This document shows positions 16,901 to 29,177 of a stretch of 64,000 nt of DNA, in pieces. The stretch comes from Piromyces finnis. Taxonomy: Eukaryota; Neocallimastigomycota; Neocallimastigomycetes; Neocallimastigales; Neocallimastigaceae. The stretch is from assembly GCA_002104945.1 (NCBI GenBank), contig MCFH01000029.1:372001-436000 (forward strand), given 5' to 3'. A program made the translations under genes and the position numbers. Each line of letters opens with the position of its first letter. Positions within the stretch are counted from its first letter, which is position 1. The notes beneath the pieces were generated by a model that searched no databases, was not told the origin of the DNA, and was given only the letters and a program-made list of their open reading frames with translations.

Positions 16901-19900
16901 TTTCTAAAGAAGTTCAAGAAATAAATGAAGAAGTTAAAGATAAAGTCGAAGAAATTGTTAGTAAAGAAATTCAAGAAATAAATGATGAAGTTACTGAAGT
17001 TAAAGATAAAGTTGAAGAAGTTATTTCTAAAGAAATTCAAGAAATAAATGATGAAGTTACTGAGGTTAAAGATAAAGTTGAAGAAGTTATTTCTAAAGAA
17101 ATCCAAGAAATAAATGATAAAGTTAAAGATAAAGTTGAAGAAGAAATACATGAAGCAATTGATAGATTAGAAGAAGAAAAAGATGAAATAGATAGATTAC
17201 AAGAAATAAAGAATGAAATAAATAAAGCAAAAGAAAATATTAAAGAAGAAGCTGAAAAACTTAAAGAAGAATTAAAAGAAAAAGAAAATTTAGCTTTAGA
17301 AAAAGTTGAAACAACTGAAAATATAATAAAAGAAGAAAAAGAGGAATTAATTAAAGAAATAAATAATTTACAAGACCTAAAAGATCAATTTAATGAGGTA
17401 AAAGAAAAATTAGAAGAAAAAGAGAAGCCTCAAGATCAGCTTGGTATAGATGATATTACTGAAGCAAAAATTGCTAATATGATTAATAAATGTGAAGTTT
17501 TAAATGAAAATAAAGATAATAAAGAATTTAATGAAATTACTACTGATGAAATAAGTAATAAAGAAATAAATGATACAGATTTGATTGTTAAAAAGGAAAA
17601 TTTAAATGAAAATTTAAAAAATATATTGGATAGTAAACAAAATGAGCTCCAGAATGAAATTAATAAAATATCAGATTTAAAAAATGAAATTGGTAAAGCT
17701 AAAGATGAACTTCAGAATGAGGTTAATAAATTGGAAGATGAACTTAAATTGCAAGAAGAACGTGAAGTTCAAGAACAAATAATAAAGGATAAAATTAATG
17801 GTATTGAAAAAGAAAAGCAAGAAATTATTGAAACTCAAGAAGCTCTTAAAGAAGAGATTGAAAAAATTAATGAATTAAAAGATAAAGTTATATTAATAAA
17901 AGAAAATATAATTAATGAAGGAGAAATGAATAATAATGTTGATAATAGGGAAAAAACCCAACAATATAACGATATAGAGCAACAATATGATGAAACTTTT
18001 GAAGTATTTAACGAAGAAATAGAAAATGTTAAAGATTGCAATATTGAAAATGATAATGAAAATCATGAAGATAATAAAGAAGAACAAAATGAGAATTTAG
18101 AAACACTAGATATAGGTGAAATTGAAAATCGTGAAGATAATAAAGAAGAACAAATTGAGAAATTAGAAACTCTAGATATAGGTGAAAATGAAATAGAGAC
18201 TGTCAATTTAGAAATATTAGATAGAGGCAAAGAAGTCAAAGATAAAAGTTCAGAAGAACGAGAAAATGAAGTAATGCATGAAAATATAGAAACCATAGAT
18301 TTAGAAGAAAAGAAAGCAGATCTTGAAGTTTTGGAAAATAATGATAAAGATAAACCTATAATAGAAAATATTTATAATAATGACATTCAAAGAGAATTAA
18401 GTGAAAAAATTGAAAAATTACAAGACATAAAGAATCATGTTATTAAGTCTAAAGAAGAATTATTTAATTATATGGATGAAGAAGATTCAAATAAAATAAA
18501 AAAAGATATTATAGAAAAGCAGGAGCAATTAATGAAAGAAATTGATAAAATTTATGAACTAAAAGATACAATTATTAATATGAAAGAAAAATTAAATGAT
18601 GATAATATTAAAGGAAAAATAGATAATTACAAAAAAAAAGAAATGGATAATGGTTTTAATTATATTTCATATACATTTAACCCAGATGACATTGATAATT
18701 CTAAAGGAATGAATGAACCAAACGATGAAGAAGAACATGATTATGAACAAAGTTATGAAGAACAAAGTTATGAAGAACACAGTTACGACAATGATGGTGG
18801 AAATCCAGAAAACAATGATAATAATGATAATTATGAAAATAGTTATAATAGTAATTATAATGATAATAATAATGGTAATAATAATAATGATAATAATAAT
18901 AATAATGATAACAATAATAATAATAATGATGATGATGATAGTAAAAAAGAAAACAATAATAAAGCAAGTAAAACAAAAACAAAAAGTAAGAGCACTAAAA
19001 AAAATAAAAAAAAGAATGTCGAGTATTATGAGGATGACATTGATGATAACGATTCGATAGATACTACTGAAAGTGATAAAAAAATTTTACTGAAAAATAA
19101 AGAGATCAAAGAAGAACGCAAGAAATTAAATAAACTTAAAAAGTAATTTAAATTAAAAATTATTTTTATTTAACAAAAAATCATTATTAATAAATTTTTT
19201 TTAAATATTACTTATATTTTAATTAGAGAAATGAGAAAAGAAAAGCGAATAAGAGTTAAAGAACAAGCGTATAATGTAAACAATAGTATAAATGAAAAGC
19301 ACCCATATGAACCATTTTATGATAAAAATTTATTGGATTACTTCTGTTCAAAAAACATTAGAAACCATTTAGTTAAACAAGGATTGGTAAAAATATATCG
19401 CAAGAATAAAGATAATTGTAGTAATAAGATATCAAAAATATTAAAATTAAATAAATCTATTTAATTTTAATTATAGGTTGACAATGAGGGTCGTATTGTT
19501 GATCCAATAAAGTTCAAATTTGATCAAATGGCAAAGGATAGAGAAGAAAGTGAAAGAGAAAAGGAAAGACAAAATAGATTTAGAAAATGGGACAGAGAAG
19601 TCGAGGTATATATGATATTAACCATTTACTATGAGCTTAAACCTATATAATATATGGTAATTAATATGTGGTAATTAATACTAATAAAAATAAATTTTTA
19701 GGTTAAGATAAGAAATCAAAAAGTTGATTTAAGTAAATTCCGTTTACCAACTGATAATGTAAATAATTATAATAATAAATTATAATAATAAACTTTAATA
19801 ATAATAAAATATATAGTAAAAAAAAATACTAATAATCCTTTACCAATATAACAATATAATAAAAATAGTTAACAAGTGGCATTAGCTTTACATATTCACC

Positions 19901-22900
19901 ATACCTTTCAAATAATAAAAAGGTTACACAACCAACATATAGATGTCCAAAGATTTATAATAATGTAAAATCTTCGTATAGCTATAATAATGAAAATAAA
20001 AAATCGGAATTACCGAAAGTTAAAAGTCGTGAAAAAGAAAAACTTGACAAATTATTAGATAGCGCTCTTCATGATAAAGGTGTTAATAAAGGAAAAAAGG
20101 CATTTAATCCATTTGAATTATTTTGTGCAGAAACTCTTATTAATATGGGTGGTGACCCAAATGATGTAATTTAAAATTAATTATAGAAGCTACAAATTCC
20201 ATATATAATAATATTTAATAAATATGAAATTAATATATATAATTTTTTTTAATTAATAGATTGCTGATCAATATAAAAAGCTAGGAAAAACTATCCCTAA
20301 GGTAAAGAAAACTAAAGTTAAAAAAACTACTAATCTTCCAAAAATTCAAAATGATGCTAGAAGTGTTAGTTCAGGTTCATGTAGTTGTAGTCATCCATCA
20401 GAAATTTGTTTATGTGGTCATATTGACGACTATGAAGCAATTCTTAAAGAAGCCAAAAATAAAGATGATATAAAAACTAAAAAAGTTACAAAAAAGAAGA
20501 TAACATCTATTACAACAATTAATAAGAGCAATTCAAAAATCTCAGAAACACCATTACCACCATTAGAAAAGCCAAAAAAGAAAAATGTCAGAAGATTCCC
20601 AGCAATTGTTAAAGCAAATGCTTCAGAAACAATGCCAAAGGTTGATACTAAGAAAAAATCAACCAGTGAAGAAAAATTGTACAAAAAGAGAAGTAATAAG
20701 AAAAGTTCTAAGATAAATTCAATAATTGATAATAATATAGTCAGTAAAAATACAATTAAAAATGATTTAGATAATAAAAATAGAAGTCATTCGAGTATAT
20801 CACTTGAAAGAAATTTTCCAGAAGCAAAAAAAAAAGAAGAAACAGAGATAAAAGAAAGTATAGAAGATCAGGCTCCTGGGTCTCAAAATGAAATAAATGG
20901 TAAAAATGTAAATGAAGAGAAAGATGATAAAATAATTGAAACAAATGAAAAAGAGAAAAATGAGACAAAAGGAATTAATGACGAAGAACAAAAATATGAA
21001 CAAGATTATGAACAAGATTATGAACAATATAATGATGAAGATATTAAAGAACAAGATGTGAAAAACCAAAATATTGAAGAATTACAATACGAAGAAAATG
21101 AAAATCAAAATGAAGGACTAATTGCTACAAAAGAACAACCAACCATTGAAGATGAAAAACCAGCAGATGAACAAGTTACAGAAGAACAACCAACCATTGA
21201 AGATGAAAAATCAGCAGATGAACAAGTTACAGAAGAACAACCAACCATTGAAGATGAAAAACCAGCAGATGAACAAGTTACAGAAGAACAACCAACCATT
21301 GAAGATGAAAAACCAGCAGATGAACAAGTTACAGAAGAACAACCAACCATTGAAGATGAAAAACCAGCAGATGAACAAGTTACAGAAGAACAACCAACCA
21401 TTGAAGATGAAAAACCAGCAGATGAACAAGTTACAGAAGAACAACCAACCATTGAAGATGAAAAACCAGCAGATGAACAAGTTACAGAAGAACAACCAAC
21501 CATTGAAGATGAAAAACCAGCAGATGAACAAGCTATAAAAGAACAATCAAATGAACATGAACAAGATTATGAACAAGATTATGAACAATATTATGAACAA
21601 GATTATGAACAATATAATGGCGATGAAACCATTGAAGAACAGAAGGCTATCGAAGAAGATAAGCCAACTGAAGAAAAAGAAAAATCAACTGAAGAACAAC
21701 CAAATGAAGAACAACCAGTTGTTGAAGAAGATAAACCAACTGAAGAACAACCAAATGAACGACCAGTTGAAGAACAACCAGTTGTTGAAGAAGATAAACC
21801 AACTGAAGAACAACCAAATAAAGAACAACCAGTTGTTGAAGAAGATAAACCAACTGAAGAACAACCAAATGAACGACCAGTTGAAGAACAACCAGTTATT
21901 GAAGAAGATAAACCAACTGAAGAACAACCAAATGAAGAACAACCAGTTGTTGAAGAAGATAAACCAACTGAAGAACAACCAAATGAACGACCAGTTGAAG
22001 AACAACCAGTTATTGAAGAAGATAAACCAACTGAAGAACAACCAAATGAACAACCAGTTGTTGAAGAAGATAAACCAACTGAAGAACAACCAAATGAAGA
22101 ACAACCAGTTATTGAAGAAGATAAACCAACTGAAGAACAACCAAATGAACAACCAGTTGTTGAAGAAGATAAACCAACTGAAGAACAACCAACTGAAGAA
22201 CAACCAAATGAAGAACAACCAGTTATTGAAGAAGATAAACCAACTGAAGAACAACCAAATGAACAACCAGTTGTTGAAGAAGATAAACCAACTGAAGAAC
22301 AACCAACTGAAGAACAACCAAATGAACAACCAGTTGTTGAAGAAGATAAACCAACTGAAGAACAATCAAATGAACAACCAAATGAACAATCAGTTGAAGA
22401 ACAACCAGTTGCTGAAGAAGTAAAACCAAATGAAGAACAACCAAATGAACAACCAGTTGTTGAAGAAGATAAACAAACTGAAGAACAACCAAATGAACAA
22501 CCAAATGAACAATCAGTTGAAGAACAACCAGTTATTGAAGAAGATAAACCAACTGAAGAACAACCAAATGAACAACTAGTTGAAGAACATGAAGAACAAC
22601 CAGTTGTTGAAGAAGATAAAGCAACTAAAGAACAACAACCAATTGAAGAACAACCAAATGAACAACTAGTTGGAGAACAATCAACTGTTGAAGAAGAAAA
22701 ATCAACTGAAGAACAACCAACTGAAGAACAATCAAATGAACAACCAATTGCTGAAGAAGTAAAACCAACTGAAGAACAATCAAATGAACAACCAATTGCT
22801 GAAGAAGTAAAACCAACTGAAGAACAACCAAATGAACAACAACCAGTTGAAGAACAACCAGTTGCTGAAGAAGTAAAACCAACTGAAGAACAACCAGTTG

Positions 22901-23013
22901 AAGAACAACAACCAGTTGCTGAAGAAGTAAAACCAACTGAAGAACAACCAAATGAACAACCAGTTGAAGAACAACAACCAGTTGCTGAAGAAGTAAAACC
23001 AACTGAAGAATAA
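13951..23013 (+). CDS. Giant repetitive protein: helical 19/22-mer repeats + ERICH3-like module + Glu/Pro repeats, 6 exons
   Basis: Exons: 13951-19142, 19227-19386, 19477-19605, 19702-19758, 19869-20165, 20260-23013, giving 2862 residues. Exon 1 could be read as a separate gene, because it runs into TAA at 19144. However, gtaatt (19143) and ttaattag (19226) bound an 84-nt intron that joins exon 1 in frame to MRKEKRIRVKEQ, and the gap leaves little room for a promoter. Residues about 190-1065 are repeats of the type DKVEEVISKEIQEINDEVK. These are followed by other Glu/Lys coiled coil and an Asn/Asp-rich stretch. The middle module reads YEPFYDKNLLDYFCSKNIRN, HLVKQGLVDNEGRIVDP and FDQMAKDREE. 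This resembles the N-terminus of the ciliary Glu-rich protein ERICH3 (YNSLMDKHLAGYFN..RIRRHLLRSGLI). The tail holds eight 17-residue EEQPTIEDEKPADEQVT repeats, then degenerate EEQPVVEEDKPTEEQPNE units. The family call is from recognised motifs only; the one-gene model is inferred. Confidence 0.68.
14515..17140 (+). repeat. Coding repeat array with 57/66-nt periodicity
   Basis: The DNA encodes around 40 copies of a unit near 19 residues (57 nt), interspersed with 22-residue versions (VTEV or similar insert) and a few longer ones containing TEGKEVKDK. Copies are very similar at nucleotide level, with alternating synonymous choices such as gttatttct and attgttagt. That indicates duplication and gene conversion. 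The minus strand is open over long stretches only as a by-product of the composition. Confidence 0.9.
21128..21535 (+). repeat. 51-bp coding minisatellite, 8 copies
   Basis: Eight head-to-tail copies of a 51-bp unit encode EEQPTIEDEKPADEQVT. They are nearly identical in DNA; one copy has SADEQ for PADEQ. The array is flanked on both sides by EQDYEQDYEQ-type segments. A longer degenerate array of related EEQP(V/I)(V/I)EEDKPTEEQPNE units follows (about 21690-23010). Confidence 0.93.
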
Positions 23014-23585
23014 CCAAATGATCAATCAATTATTAATTATTGAATAAAAAAAATGTGTTAATTTTCAAAATATTACAGAATAATTTAGCATTGCATCTTA
23101 ATTAACAAAGTTTTGTATAATAATAACCAAAACAAAATATTTATATTTCAATTAAAAAATCAGTTATTTTAAATTATTATGTTATTATAATAATTATAAT
23201 AACAATTATAATATTTTTTTTTAAAAACAAATATTTTAATAATAATATGGCTTCATTCTTATTTTATCATTAATTATTTAATATATCTATCATTTTTTTT
23301 CAATATGTATTTTAATTCATTTTATAATTGCAATATTTTATTTTTTGCTTTATAGATTTATAGACTCTTTTTTTTGAATATCCATAATTTTGAATATTGT
23401 ATAATACCATATTTTTTTTTTTTTTAAAAAAAAGGAAAAGAAATATAAAAGTTAAAATAAAATAATACTATTAATTTAAAAGTATTATATTATTATTATT
23501 CCTTTAATTTTAATTAATAATGTTTTTTTTCTTTTAAAGATAAAAATCTTTACTATTATTATTATATCATATTTCATAAATATTA

Positions 23586-23628
<43 letters not shown>

Positions 23629-23656
23629 AAGAAAAAAAAAAAAGCAATTATAAAAA
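23014..23656. other. Spacer with T-homopolymers
   Basis: This is the 3' flank of the giant gene and 5' flank of the mannosyltransferase. It contains a T14A8 tract (23412-23433) and a T run of about 35 (23588-23622) just upstream of the next start. No gene is seen. Confidence 0.6.
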
Positions 23657-26600
23657 ATGAAAGAAAAAAAAATAAAAACCATAATAATAAGTATTTTTCT
23701 TTTTATTATTAGCTATAATATAAGAATATATGCTATAGGTCGTTCCAAAGTAGTAGTGTAAATAATCACATTCTATTAAAATTTATTTAATGAAAGATAC
23801 TATTAAAAAAGTTTTAACAAATAAAATTTAATAATAAAATTAAAAAAAAAAATAAGATGGGATGAATCACATTTTGCATTAGACACTTCAGAATATGTTG
23901 GAAAGAGATTCTTTTTTGATTTACATCCTCCATTAGGAAAACAAATACTAGCTTTTGTAGGTTATTTTCTAAAGTTTGATGTTACATTATATACAAATTT
24001 TTTCCCTTTTCCTGGAGGTGCGCCATATGTTGAAGGTTTAAAATATGTAGCATTGAGAAAAGTTTGCGCATTTTTTGGTTCTTTGGTAAATATATATTAA
24101 AATTATTAATTTTATAATTTTTTACTTTAAAATTTTAATATTTATTAGTTGTTATTAATTTATCTTTAAAATTTTAAAATTTAAATGATAGATTGTACCA
24201 CTATCATATTTATCTGCAATTGAATTAAAAATATCTCAAAAAGTAGCGATTTTATTAGGAATACTTGTAGCAATTGGTATCCAACATCATTAATGTTATA
24301 AATAGGAATATTAAATAAAACATTTTGAAAAGAAATGTTTATTTAATTTAAAAAATTCAGAATTTATGTTAATAACATATATTTTTTTATATATTTCTTT
24401 TAAAAGAGAATTCTTTAATTGTTATATCAAAATTTATATTATTGGATGCTTTTCTTTTATTTTTTAATTCATTAACATGCTTTTGTTTTTTAAAGTTTAA
24501 TAATACAAAAAAGAGGTATTAGTATATAAGTGCGGATATAATCTAATGATAAAAGTAATATTAAAAGAATTATTAAATTATATTTATTAATAGGGAATTT
24601 TCGGTTTCATGGTGGAAGTGGCAGCTTTTACTAGGTATATCAATGGGTGGTTTAATTAGCATTAAATGGACAGGATTTCAAACTTATGCATTAATTGGTT
24701 TAGTAAGATTTATTTAATATATTTTATATTATTTATGTATTTGGTCTAAAAAACATATTATTATTTATTATTATATAGTTTACATTATATGACCTTTTCA
24801 TATATTATATTAAAAATTTCAAAAGCATGGTATATTCGAATCAATTATTATATATAATTCTACATCTAATGAATATAGTTTTATAATTAATTTCAAAAAA
24901 AAAAAAATTCATAAATAAACAGAGAACATATATTAAGCATTGGATATCAAGAATAATATGTTTGATAATTATTCCATTCTTCATTTACATATTATTATTT
25001 TATATTCATTTCCAATGGTTTACAAATAGCGGTGAGGGAGACCCGAAAATGAGTACAGCTTTTAAATCTAAGCTTAAAGGAAATACACTTTATGGACCTT
25101 TAGGTATTAATCTAAATATTAGAAATGTTATACTACTACTACTACTACTACTACTACTAATAATAATAATAATATGAATCAATAACAATAGATATTACCA
25201 ATAGTTCCATTGTTCATTTAAAAAATTCAAGAATTGGAGGAGGTAATCTTTTTTCAACGGCTAATAGTAAATATTCAAATAATTGGGTTTCAACTTATTT
25301 ACTGGATGATCCTGGGTTAGACTGGATTATAAAAAAAAAACAAAATGAAAACATAAAAAATGATGTTTATTTCCGAGATGGAGATATAGTACAATTTGGT
25401 ATTTATAATAAATTATATATTATACTATTTATATATATATATATAAGTTTATAATACATTGCTATTAACAAATTAATTATTTTTATTTAAATTTTTTTAG
25501 TTCATAAAGAATCAAATACTTATTTAACTACTACCACATATGATTATTGTCCATTTACAAAATCTATGAAACGTGTAATTAGTAAAGATGAATTAACTGA
25601 TAGTTCATTTTGGAAGATTGAATTTGTTGAAAATCCTAGTATCAAAAACTTTATTCAATTAAAACAAGGTAATTTTAAGGAGATCCCTGAAGTTTTGCAT
25701 CCAGTTGGGACTGTATTCCGTTTAAGGAATGTTAAATTTAATTGCTTATTACGTTCGCATAATGTTGTTTTACCGATGTCATTGGGATGGAAGAGACTTG
25801 AAACAGGATGTGATTTTGATAATGAGGATAATTCAGAGACATTATGGCATATTGAAGATAATATTTCTTTTTATTGTAAATATATTAATATAACATAATG
25901 AGTTTTTGCAAAGGAATTTAATAATTTAAAAATTCAGATATTCAATGATATTAATACTAATATTAATGTTATCACAATAATAATTATTACTACTATTTTT
26001 AATAAAATTAAAAACAGATAAAAGCCTTCCTTATTTATATAAATGGGATATCAAACAGTCATTCTGGAGAGATTTCTTAGATTATCATTCAGCAATGATA
26101 AATGTTAATAAAATGATGGAACCATTCCCTAGAGCAACAATGAGATTAGATTCGCATCCAAAAACATGGCCATTTTTGAATGGTGGTATAAGAATGCTAA
26201 ACTGGGATGACAATACTGTTAAATTTTATTTATTAGGAAACCCTTTTATATGGTGGTTAGGAACTTTATCAATCATATTTGTTTTTGGTGCATCGTTATT
26301 TAAAATAAAGGCCATAGCTAAAAGTATTAATAATAAATAAATTTAAAAAAAAAAAATAAGATAATTTTAATTAATTATTTAATATAATAAAACCCTCCAT
26401 ATAGATGAAAATTCAATTTTTTCTGAATTGTTCGTTCTTTGTGGATGGATAATAAATTATTTACCATTTTATATTGTAGGTAGAATGACATAGTAAGTAT
26501 TATATTTTTAGTTTATTAATAAAATATATTAATAATAAATATATAAATATTTAACCATTTAACAACATTTTTTTTTCTTCTTTTTTTAAATAATATTTCA

Positions 26601-26850
26601 AAAACGAAAAAAAAGTTTACATCACTATTTAGTGTCATTATATTTCTCAATTCTATGCTTAGTAATATTTATCGATTTTTATATTTTACCATTAATAAGA
26701 ATACCAATTTTAAAAAGATTGTTTTTAATTGTAGTTTTAATAACAGCAATATCTATAAGTATATTTTTTTCACCATTTGTATATGGATTTACAGGTCCAG
26801 CAATTAATATGAAAAATAGAAGATGGTTAAAAACATGGAATATTTACTAA
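23657..26850 (+). CDS. Dolichyl-phosphate-mannose protein O-mannosyltransferase (PMT family), 12 exons
   Basis: This enzyme transfers mannose from dolichol-phosphate to Ser/Thr of secretory proteins in the ER lumen. Exons: 23657-23757, 23857-24085, 24192-24276, 24407-24515, 24594-24702, 24779-24829, 24923-25103, 25192-25398, 25501-25875, 26018-26323, 26405-26492, 26616-26850; product 691 residues. Landmarks include VWDESHFALDTSEYVGKRFF, DLHPPLGKQILAF, ENSLIVISKFILLDAFLLFF, GISMGGLISIKWTGFQTYA and FTNSGEGDPKMSTAF. A lumenal region follows with MIR-type beta-trefoil repeats (DGDIVQFVHKESNTYLTT, VGTVFRLRNVKFNCLLRSH). The C-terminus has PRATMRLDSHPKTWPF, LLGNPFIWWLG, INYLPFYIVGRMTYLHHYLV and SPFVYGF. 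The first MIR repeat is divergent, and I cannot assign the PMT1, PMT2 or PMT4 subfamily. The final intron's acceptor gaaaaaaaag lacks a pyrimidine tract. Confidence 0.95.
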
Positions 26851-27345
26851 TTATTATTCCACATAAGAATATAAGAATAATAAAATGAATAAATATTTCT
26901 TGAATAGATTTTAAAAAATAAAAAAGGATAATTATTTAATGATTAGAAAATATAATATATAGACCAAATAATATAATAAAATATAACAACAACAACAATA
27001 TATCAAATAAATTGAAAAATATAATTTGAAATTTTAATATGTAAAATATTATATTTTAATAAAATGAAAATATAATAATTTAAATATTATTTATTATTTA
27101 TTATTTATTTTTATTTAAATTTTTTATATATAATAGTTAATTCTTTATACTACTCTTTCTCTATTTTTTTTTATTATATTATTCTTCCCCCTTTTTATTC
27201 TAATCTTTTTGTTTTATTTTACATGTACTATTTTATTTTTACTTAAATACCATTTTTTGTATATTTGAATATTTTAGAAATTATTTTATTTAATTTTTTA
27301 AAAACTAATACTATAGAGCGGAAATTTCAACTTCTATATATTTAT
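26851..27345. other. Convergent spacer
   Basis: This A/T-rich 3' flank is shared by the mannosyltransferase (+) and the GAR transformylase (-). It contains short tracts of AAC and TTTA but nothing recognisable as a gene or structured RNA. Confidence 0.6.
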
Positions 27346-27963
27346 TTAATCTTCATATAAATTCTTGTTCTTTAAGAAAACCTTAGCACCTTCTACAATA
27401 ATTTCATGTTCAACGCTATGAATTCTTTCTTCGAGAGTATCTTCGGTATCTTCTTTGTAAATTGGAACAACTCTAGTTAAAATAGTTTCTCCACGATCAA
27501 CTTGTGGAATTACCTTATGTACCATAACACCAGTATGTGGAATCTTTCCTTCCATAAAAGCTTTGTATGCACGTTGAATGGCATGTGTACCATCAAATTG
27601 ACCTGGTAAAGCTGGATGTAAATTAATAATTTTACCTGGAAGAATGTCAATGAATTCAGCACTTAAAATGTGCATCCAACCGGCTAAAACAATAAGGTCT
27701 GGGTTGTATTTTTCCTTAATAATGTTAGCTAAATCAACATCATATTCAACACGAGTTTTTCCAGCATCCTTGTATGGCTTAAGTGGGAAAACAAAAGTTG
27801 GAATGTTGGCCTTAGCAGCTCTTTCTAAACCGTATGCAGACTTCTTATTTGAAATGACTACTTGAATTTCAGCCTTTAAATCACCCTTTTCAATAGCATC
27901 AATGAAAGCTTGAAGATTTGAACCATTTCCGGAGATTAAAATAACAAGTTTTGGAAGTGCCAT
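27346..27963 (-). CDS. ADE8: Phosphoribosylglycinamide formyltransferase (GAR transformylase, PurN/Ade8 type), intronless
   Basis: The enzyme transfers a formyl group from 10-formyl-THF to GAR, the third step of de novo purine synthesis. The 205-residue product is the usual length of the stand-alone PurN/Ade8 form. The N-terminus MALPKLVILISGNGSNLQAF carries the phosphate-binding SGNGSNLQA loop. The catalytic Asn-His pair sits in KIINLHPALPGQFDG, corresponding to N106/H108 in E. coli PurN. The catalytic Asp lies in GVMVHKVIPQVDRGETI (D144). It is monofunctional here, unlike the trifunctional animal GART. The GC content is visibly higher than the surroundings and no intron is needed. Confidence 0.96.
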   Translation of the reverse strand: MALPKLVILISGNGSNLQAFIDAIEKGDLKAEIQVVISNKKSAYGLERAAKANIPTFVFPLKPYKDAGKTRVEYDVDLANIIKEKYNPDLIVLAGWMHILSAEFIDILPGKIINLHPALPGQFDGTHAIQRAYKAFMEGKIPHTGVMVHKVIPQVDRGETILTRVVPIYKEDTEDTLEERIHSVEHEIIVEGAKVFLKNKNLYED

Positions 27964-28936
27964 TTTTTTTATTTAATTTAAAAATAATATTTTACAATAA
28001 AGAGAAAAAAAATATATAATCATGAAAAAACGTTAAGAAATTATTTTTTAATATGAAAATAATATATTAAATAATATACTAATAATATATATGATATATT
28101 TAAAATAATTGAATATTTAATTTATATTTTTAAAATTATTTATTATCAGTACAACGCAGCATCTACAAAAAAACGTTTAAACCAATCATATTTATATATT
28201 TTAATGGTGATTTTATATAAAATGTATGTTAAATACGTATGAAAAGATATGAAAAAAATAATATTGTTATATCATCAAAGTATTAATATAATAAATATAA
28301 ATCCAAAAATATTTAATATATTATTTATATATACACTTGAAGAAATAATATTTTTTTTTTTTTTTTTATTTTTAAATCTTTATATTAATATTAAAGTTTT
28401 GATTTTTAAAAAATGTGTAACATAAAATATTTGTTAACAAATACTATCCACAATTACATACATAAATTTATTCATTATATACATTTATTTTTACTAATAA
28501 TTTCATTCCTATTATATATAAAAAATATAAAAATAATGATAATAATAGAATTTCAAGAATTATAAAAAGAAACATTTTAAAATTTAAAAAAACGAAAAAG
28601 CTCATTTTTTAGATGATATAAAACATATGTTTTATGATGAAATAATCAATTTTATTTTTTAGTGATAAAAAATTATAATAATATTGATAATTTAATATTT
28701 TATTTTTAAAAAAGAAATTAATGAACATAAAAATTATAATATCCAATAACCTTTCGAATTTAATTAATTCAACTATAATTAGATTTTTATTTACACTAAA
28801 AAATATTAAAACCATAATAAAGTTGAATATTTTTTATAATTTGGTGATGCTAATATAAATTTTATATAAATTATATTAATTTTGATATTAATAAAATTTA
28901 TTGATTTTATAAACTTATTAAAAGATATTTCATCTT

Positions 28937-28980
28937 TTATTTCATTTAACTGAAAGATAGCTTTCAGTTAAATGAAATAA
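28937..28980. repeat. Perfect 20-bp inverted repeat with 4-nt loop
   Basis: The left arm 28937-28956 (TTATTTCATTTAACTGAAAG) is exactly complementary to the right arm 28961-28980, with ATAG between. The arms include several G and C bases in an otherwise A/T spacer, so chance is less likely than for the ordinary A/T palindromes nearby. It could be a transcript hairpin, a remnant of a small inverted-repeat element, or a cruciform site. Confidence 0.85.
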
Positions 28981-29072
28981 ATTAATGAAATATTAATTAA
29001 ATTTATTCTATATATATCTTTCAAACAGTCATTTATTTTTTAGACATGAATATATATACTTTTGTTTTTATT

Positions 29073-29177
29073 CCTTTTTTTATACTTTTTTTTAAAAAAA
29101 AATTTCAAATTAGTTTTTATTTTTTTTCTTTATCCCTTTTTTTTATACCTTTTTTTTTTAAAAAAAAATTCAAATTA
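29073..29177 (+). repeat. Tandem duplication of a T-run/A-run segment
   Basis: Segments 29073-29112 and 29135-29177 share the pattern CC(T)nATAC(T)n(A)n then TTCAAATTA, with different homopolymer lengths. It looks like an old local duplication in the 5' flank of the next gene. Confidence 0.75.

Noticed and set aside
14653-17151. Long minus-strand frames with repeated NFIIYFLNFF units
   Set aside because: They are the complement of the plus-strand Glu/Lys repeat array. Their repetition mirrors that array and there is no independent start context or domain.
19231-19464. Separate small gene starting at ATG 19231
   Set aside because: The frame after 19386 reads into an intron, and the upstream junction joins in phase to the preceding exon. 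It remains possible that 19231 is an alternative start.
21128-21535. Possible CRISPR-like array
   Set aside because: The repeats are contiguous without spacers, are in frame with a protein, and the genome is eukaryotic.
21105-23029. Several open frames on both strands across the Glu/Pro repeats
   Set aside because: The 51-bp and related units contain no stops in several frames. Only the frame continuous with exons 19227-20165 contains non-repetitive conserved sequence.
28609-28815. 68-codon minus-strand frame
   Set aside because: Phe/Ile/Lys-rich sequence typical of random A/T DNA, with no motif or splice continuation.
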